In this document: piece after piece, positions 14,986-17,372 of the stretch
Position numbering within the stretch: position 1 is the first letter of the stretch
Layout: every line of letters starts with the position of its first letter
Origin: an uncultured Eremococcus sp.
Lineage (GTDB): Bacteria > Bacillota > Bacilli > Lactobacillales > Aerococcaceae
Reading direction: 5' to 3'
Assembly: GCA_943914835.1 (NCBI GenBank)
Contig: CALUDO010000021.1
Location: 1-17,372 of the forward strand
DNA length: 17,372 bases
The notes under the pieces: model-generated
Database searches by the model: none
Told to the model about the DNA's origin: nothing
What the model saw: the letters and a program-made list of their open reading frames with translations, nothing else
Made by a program: the position numbers and the translations under genes

Positions 14986-15456
14986 CTAACTGATAATCGA
15001 CTGAAGCAAGTCACTTAGATATGGCCAGAAGATGACCAGACCCACCCCTGCCACCAAGAAAGCAGCCATCAAGACAGCCCCCGCAGCCACATCCTTGGCT
15101 ACCTTAGCCAAGCCATGCCAATGGTAGTCAGTGACAAGATCGATAGAGACTTCAACGGCCGTATTCACCAACTCTAAACCTAGAACTAAGGCAAAGCATA
15201 AGAGAAGGAGGGCCCACTCTAGCGGCTGGATTTGAAAATATAGACCAGCCAGGACCACCCCTAGAAGAATCGTTAAATGAATTTTGAAATTACGCTCGTG
15301 TTTGAAGGTATATACAATCCCCTCCCAAGCAAAACCACAAGACCGCCACCAAGCTCCGAGGAGTCCTGGCCTGTCATCACGATCCAGGTCAAACTGCCTT
15401 TCCTGGTCAGAAACAAATGGCTTATCTATGGTCTCTTTCTTATCGTTGTAAGCCAT
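14986..15456 (-). CDS. dgkA: DgkA-type undecaprenol/diacylglycerol kinase
   Basis: This small membrane kinase of the DgkA family in Gram-positive bacteria mainly phosphorylates undecaprenol, recycling the lipid carrier for wall synthesis. The core begins near residue 32. Conserved blocks are FKHERNFKIH (51-60), ELVNTAVE (95-102) with catalytic and metal-binding acidic residues, and AKVAKDVAAGAV (117-128). Three transmembrane helices are visible at about 61-73, 79-94 and 125-145. At 156 residues it is longer than usual (about 120-135) because of a charged N-terminal extension of roughly 30 residues. The ATG overlaps the end of ybeY by 17 bases in another frame and is preceded by AGAGGTG about 10 bases away. 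Order ybeY-dgkA-era is common in Firmicutes; cdd, often found between dgkA and era, is absent. Confidence 0.93.
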   Translation of the reverse strand: MAYNDKKETIDKPFVSDQERQFDLDRDDRPGLLGAWWRSCGFAWEGIVYTFKHERNFKIHLTILLGVVLAGLYFQIQPLEWALLLLCFALVLGLELVNTAVEVSIDLVTDYHWHGLAKVAKDVAAGAVLMAAFLVAGVGLVIFWPYLSDLLQSIIS

Positions 15457-15913
15457 ACTCTGTCAACACCTCTTCTTGTAGACCAAACATTTCCGCCTCT
15501 TCCTCTGGGCTTTGATGGTCGTAACCATTGAGATGAAGAAAACCATGGACTGCCAGAAAAGCTAACTCTCGTTCAAGGGAATGACCATAGTCCTCAGCCT
15601 GGGCTTGGGTTCGCGGATAGGAGATAATAATATCACCGAGAAAGCGACCCAAATCAACTGGTAAGGCCACTTGAGCCAGAGGATCGTCCTCGGTTGTTTC
15701 TTCTAAGGCAAAGCTCAAAACATCTGTCGGCCGGTCGATTCCTCGATAAGTCCGATTCAATTCATGAATTTCCTGGTCGGAAACAATTGATATATCTACT
15801 TCATAGTCTTCTCCCAAATTTAAATGTTGGGCTGCTTGGGCAATGACCTCTTGGATTAGGGTATTTTGATTCTCTTTTAAGTAATTGGATTCATCTATAA
15901 CAGCAATTTCCAT
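15440..15913 (-). CDS. ybeY: Endoribonuclease YbeY
   Basis: YbeY is a zinc-dependent endoribonuclease needed for 16S rRNA 3' end maturation and 70S quality control. The 157-residue protein has the diagnostic metal motif H123-x3-H127-x5-H133 (in HGFLHLNGYDH). It also has LNRTYRGIDRPTDVLSF at about 52-68 and LGDIIIS at 92-98. All are intact and the length is typical. Its ribosome binding site GAGGAG lies in the last codons of phoH, 2 bases upstream of the ATG, so translation is probably coupled. Confidence 0.97.
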   Translation of the reverse strand: MEIAVIDESNYLKENQNTLIQEVIAQAAQHLNLGEDYEVDISIVSDQEIHELNRTYRGIDRPTDVLSFALEETTEDDPLAQVALPVDLGRFLGDIIISYPRTQAQAEDYGHSLERELAFLAVHGFLHLNGYDHQSPEEEAEMFGLQEEVLTEYGLQR

Positions 15914-15915
15914 TT

Positions 15916-16926
15916 TTATTTCTCCTCATGACCCTCTTGGCTATCAACCTGTTCAGGGGCTGGTGCATGACCAGAATAAGCTCGGATAATATCCGACACC
16001 ACAGGATGACGGACCACATCGTACTCATCAAAGCTGACGAAACGAATCCGAGATACTCCAGACAACTTAGCTTGGGCATCTACCAAACCAGATTTGACAC
16101 CCTTAGGCAGGTCAATCTGGGTCCGGTCCCCATTAACAATCATTTTTGAGCCAAAGCCTAATCGAGTTAAGAACATTTTCATTTGAGCGACGGTTGTATT
16201 TTGAGCCTCATCCAAGATAACAAAGGCATCATCCAGGGTCCTTCCCCGCATATAAGCTAGGGGAGCCACTTCTATCGTGCCGCGTTCCATTAATCGATTG
16301 GTCTGTTCCGTTCCATAGACAGCATACAAGGCGTCATAAATAGGTCTTAAGTAAGGATCCACCTTTTCCTTCAAATCTCCTGGCAGGAAGCCTAAGTTCT
16401 CTCCAGCTTCCACAGCTGGACGGGTCAAAATAATCTTCTTAATCTGACCATCTCGCAAAGCTTGGACAGCCATAACTACAGCTAAGAAGGTCTTTCCTGT
16501 CCCAGCGGGCCCAATGCCGAAGACCACATCTTGCTTGCCAATGGCTTGGACATATTGAAGTTGACCGAAGTTCTTAGGCCGAATCGCTTTACCATCAAAA
16601 GTTTTGCCGACAACTTTATCATAAAGATTCAAGAAATAATCCAAGGTGCCATTTTTAGCCATCTTTATCCCAGTAATGACATCCATGGATCGGGGTTGAA
16701 TGCCTCGTTCAAGTAACTGAACAAGCTGGAGAATTAACTGCCGTCCCAATTCAACTTGGTCTGGATCATCTCCAGACACCGTCAGGGTCTCCCCACGATT
16801 GGCGAAAGTAATTGGAAAATGGTCTTCAATTAAGTGGATGTACTTATCATGATTGCCTAGAATAGCTAGCATCCAATCCGGATTGGTGATAATCACTTTA
16901 CTTGAAAATTCAGCGGTCTGACTCAA
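15916..16926 (-). CDS. PhoH-like ATPase (PhoL type)
   Basis: This is a cytosolic P-loop ATPase of the PhoH family. Counting from the TTG at 16926 it has 336 residues, close to the usual 320-330. A KH-like N-terminal region covers about 1-100. The ATPase core has GPAGTGKT (139-146), TRPAVEAGENLGFLPGD (168-184), VILDEAQN (236-243) and NGDRTQIDLP (265-274). Its role is thought to lie in RNA metabolism; it is regularly paired with ybeY, as here. The start is inferred: AAAGGAGA sits exactly 7 bases before TTG, while the in-frame ATG at 17001 lies in the rpsU terminator region and would encode an extension unlike family members. A weak promoter candidate is TAGGAT at 16964-16969 with an upstream TGT, but its -35 box is poor. 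Read-through from rpsU is an alternative. Confidence 0.95.
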   Translation of the reverse strand: MSQTAEFSSKVIITNPDWMLAILGNHDKYIHLIEDHFPITFANRGETLTVSGDDPDQVELGRQLILQLVQLLERGIQPRSMDVITGIKMAKNGTLDYFLNLYDKVVGKTFDGKAIRPKNFGQLQYVQAIGKQDVVFGIGPAGTGKTFLAVVMAVQALRDGQIKKIILTRPAVEAGENLGFLPGDLKEKVDPYLRPIYDALYAVYGTEQTNRLMERGTIEVAPLAYMRGRTLDDAFVILDEAQNTTVAQMKMFLTRLGFGSKMIVNGDRTQIDLPKGVKSGLVDAQAKLSGVSRIRFVSFDEYDVVRHPVVSDIIRAYSGHAPAPEQVDSQEGHEEK

Positions 16927-16933
16927 ATAATAA

Positions 16934-16941
16934 TCTCCTTT
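16934..16941 (-). promoter_or_regulatory. Ribosome binding site fixing the phoH TTG start
   Basis: The minus strand reads AAAGGAGA here, followed by 7 A/T bases and then TTG at 16926. No other start codon in the frame has a comparable site, so this decides the start. Confidence 0.8.
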
Positions 16942-17003
16942 GCCTATCTTTTTTCTTACCCTTATCCTAACACAAGTAGTCACAAAAATATAGAAAGTCA
17001 CAA

Positions 17004-17029
17004 GAAAAAGGCGCCCCTAAAGGCACCTT
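17004..17029 (-). terminator. rpsU terminator
   Basis: On the minus strand AAGGTGCC (17029-17022) pairs with GGCGCCTT (17015-17008), including one G-T pair, around a 6-base loop, followed by TTTCTTG. It lies 30 bases past the rpsU stop and separates rpsU from phoH. Confidence 0.85.
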
Positions 17030-17059
17030 AGTCTAGTCACTTCATCCGTAGATATTTAA

Positions 17060-17233
17060 TTAAAATTTACGTTTACGAGCGGCTTCAGATTTCTTTTTAC
17101 GTTTCACTGATGGTTTTTCGTAAAATTCACGTTTACGAGCCTCTCTTAAAGTACCGGTTTTAGAAACATTACGTTTAAAGCGACGAAGAGCGTCATCTAA
17201 TGATTCGTTCTCACGAACTACTGTCTTAGACAT
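17060..17233 (-). CDS. rpsU: 30S ribosomal protein S21
   Basis: Translation of the minus strand from the ATG at 17231-17233 gives a 57-residue, very basic protein starting MSKTVVRENESLDDALRRF and ending KKSEAARKRKF. It contains the GTLREARKREFYEKPS segment that marks S21. It binds the 30S platform near the 16S rRNA 3' end and assists initiation. Length and sequence match the family without gaps. A very strong ribosome binding site (GGAGGAGGGG) lies 6 bases upstream. It has its own promoter at 17300-17328 and its own terminator, so it is probably transcribed as a single gene, with some read-through into phoH possible. Confidence 0.97.
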   Translation of the reverse strand: MSKTVVRENESLDDALRRFKRNVSKTGTLREARKREFYEKPSVKRKKKSEAARKRKF

Positions 17234-17299
17234 ATGATCCCCTCCTCCCGAGCTTATGTAACCTTTCTTAGACCTAACATCTAATAAAGTTCAAAAAAT

Positions 17300-17328
17300 A
17301 TTATATCAAAAAAGATTATATTTTCCAA
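17300..17328 (-). promoter_or_regulatory. rpsU promoter
   Basis: On the minus strand TTGGAA (17328-17323) and a perfect TATAAT (17305-17300) are 17 bp apart within a very AT-rich tract. The expected transcript would begin near 17293 and give a 5' leader of about 60 bases. The bases from 17329 to the window end show no further gene. Confidence 0.83.
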
Positions 17329-17372
17329 TAGTTTTTTAATATTTATAAATGAAATTGAAGAATTATTTACAC

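Noticed and set aside
1..17372. Search for a defence system, mobile element, CRISPR array, prophage or toxin-antitoxin pair
   Set aside because: Every sizeable gene belongs to a recognised family, mostly housekeeping; no transposase, integrase, direct repeat array or effector-like gene was seen.

Overview
This window is chromosomal housekeeping DNA from a low-GC Gram-positive bacterium, most likely a member of the Lactobacillales. Species cannot be fixed from the sequence alone; Aerococcaceae is a guess. Supporting clues are the glyQ/glyS two-subunit glycyl-tRNA synthetase under a T-box leader, a Bacillus-type SOS box at lexA, the order phoH-ybeY-dgkA-era-recO-glyQS, the order obg..rnz-SDR..recJ-apt, and purine-rich AGGAGG-type ribosome binding sites. 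Almost everything is on the minus strand; lexA is the only confident plus-strand gene.

Layout, read in the direction of transcription (right to left). Right edge: rpsU (ribosomal protein S21) with its own consensus promoter and terminator. Next is a tight cluster of phoH, ybeY, dgkA and era (rRNA maturation, 30S assembly and undecaprenol/lipid recycling), then recO after a 96-bp gap. A strong promoter whose -35 box includes the recO stop codon opens a glycine T-box leader, followed by glyQ, glyS, obg, an OatA-like O-acetyltransferase, rnz, a short-chain dehydrogenase, a LapA-like membrane protein, recJ and apt. The gaps are 0 to 39 bases and I see no internal terminator, so these nine genes look like one transcription unit of about 11.5 kb. 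It ends against a hairpin shared with convergent lexA. At the left, lexA and the small gene ynzC are divergent around a near-perfect SOS box, and ynzC is followed by yneF and a perfect palindromic terminator.

How the genes fit together: the T-box senses uncharged tRNA-Gly and should set expression of glycyl-tRNA synthetase and, by read-through, of the downstream GTPase, tRNA 3' processing, cell-wall acetylation, DNA repair (RecJ) and adenine salvage genes. RecO, RecJ and LexA form a repair theme; Era, YbeY, Obg and S21 form a ribosome biogenesis theme.

I found no mobile element, CRISPR array, tRNA or rRNA gene, and no convincing undescribed system. The points most worth a second look are the OatA-like protein lacking the usual membrane-domain R-x10-H motif, the GGU specifier of the T-box with its promoter embedded in recO, and the SOS box placed to reach ynzC in a locus without the usual yneA.
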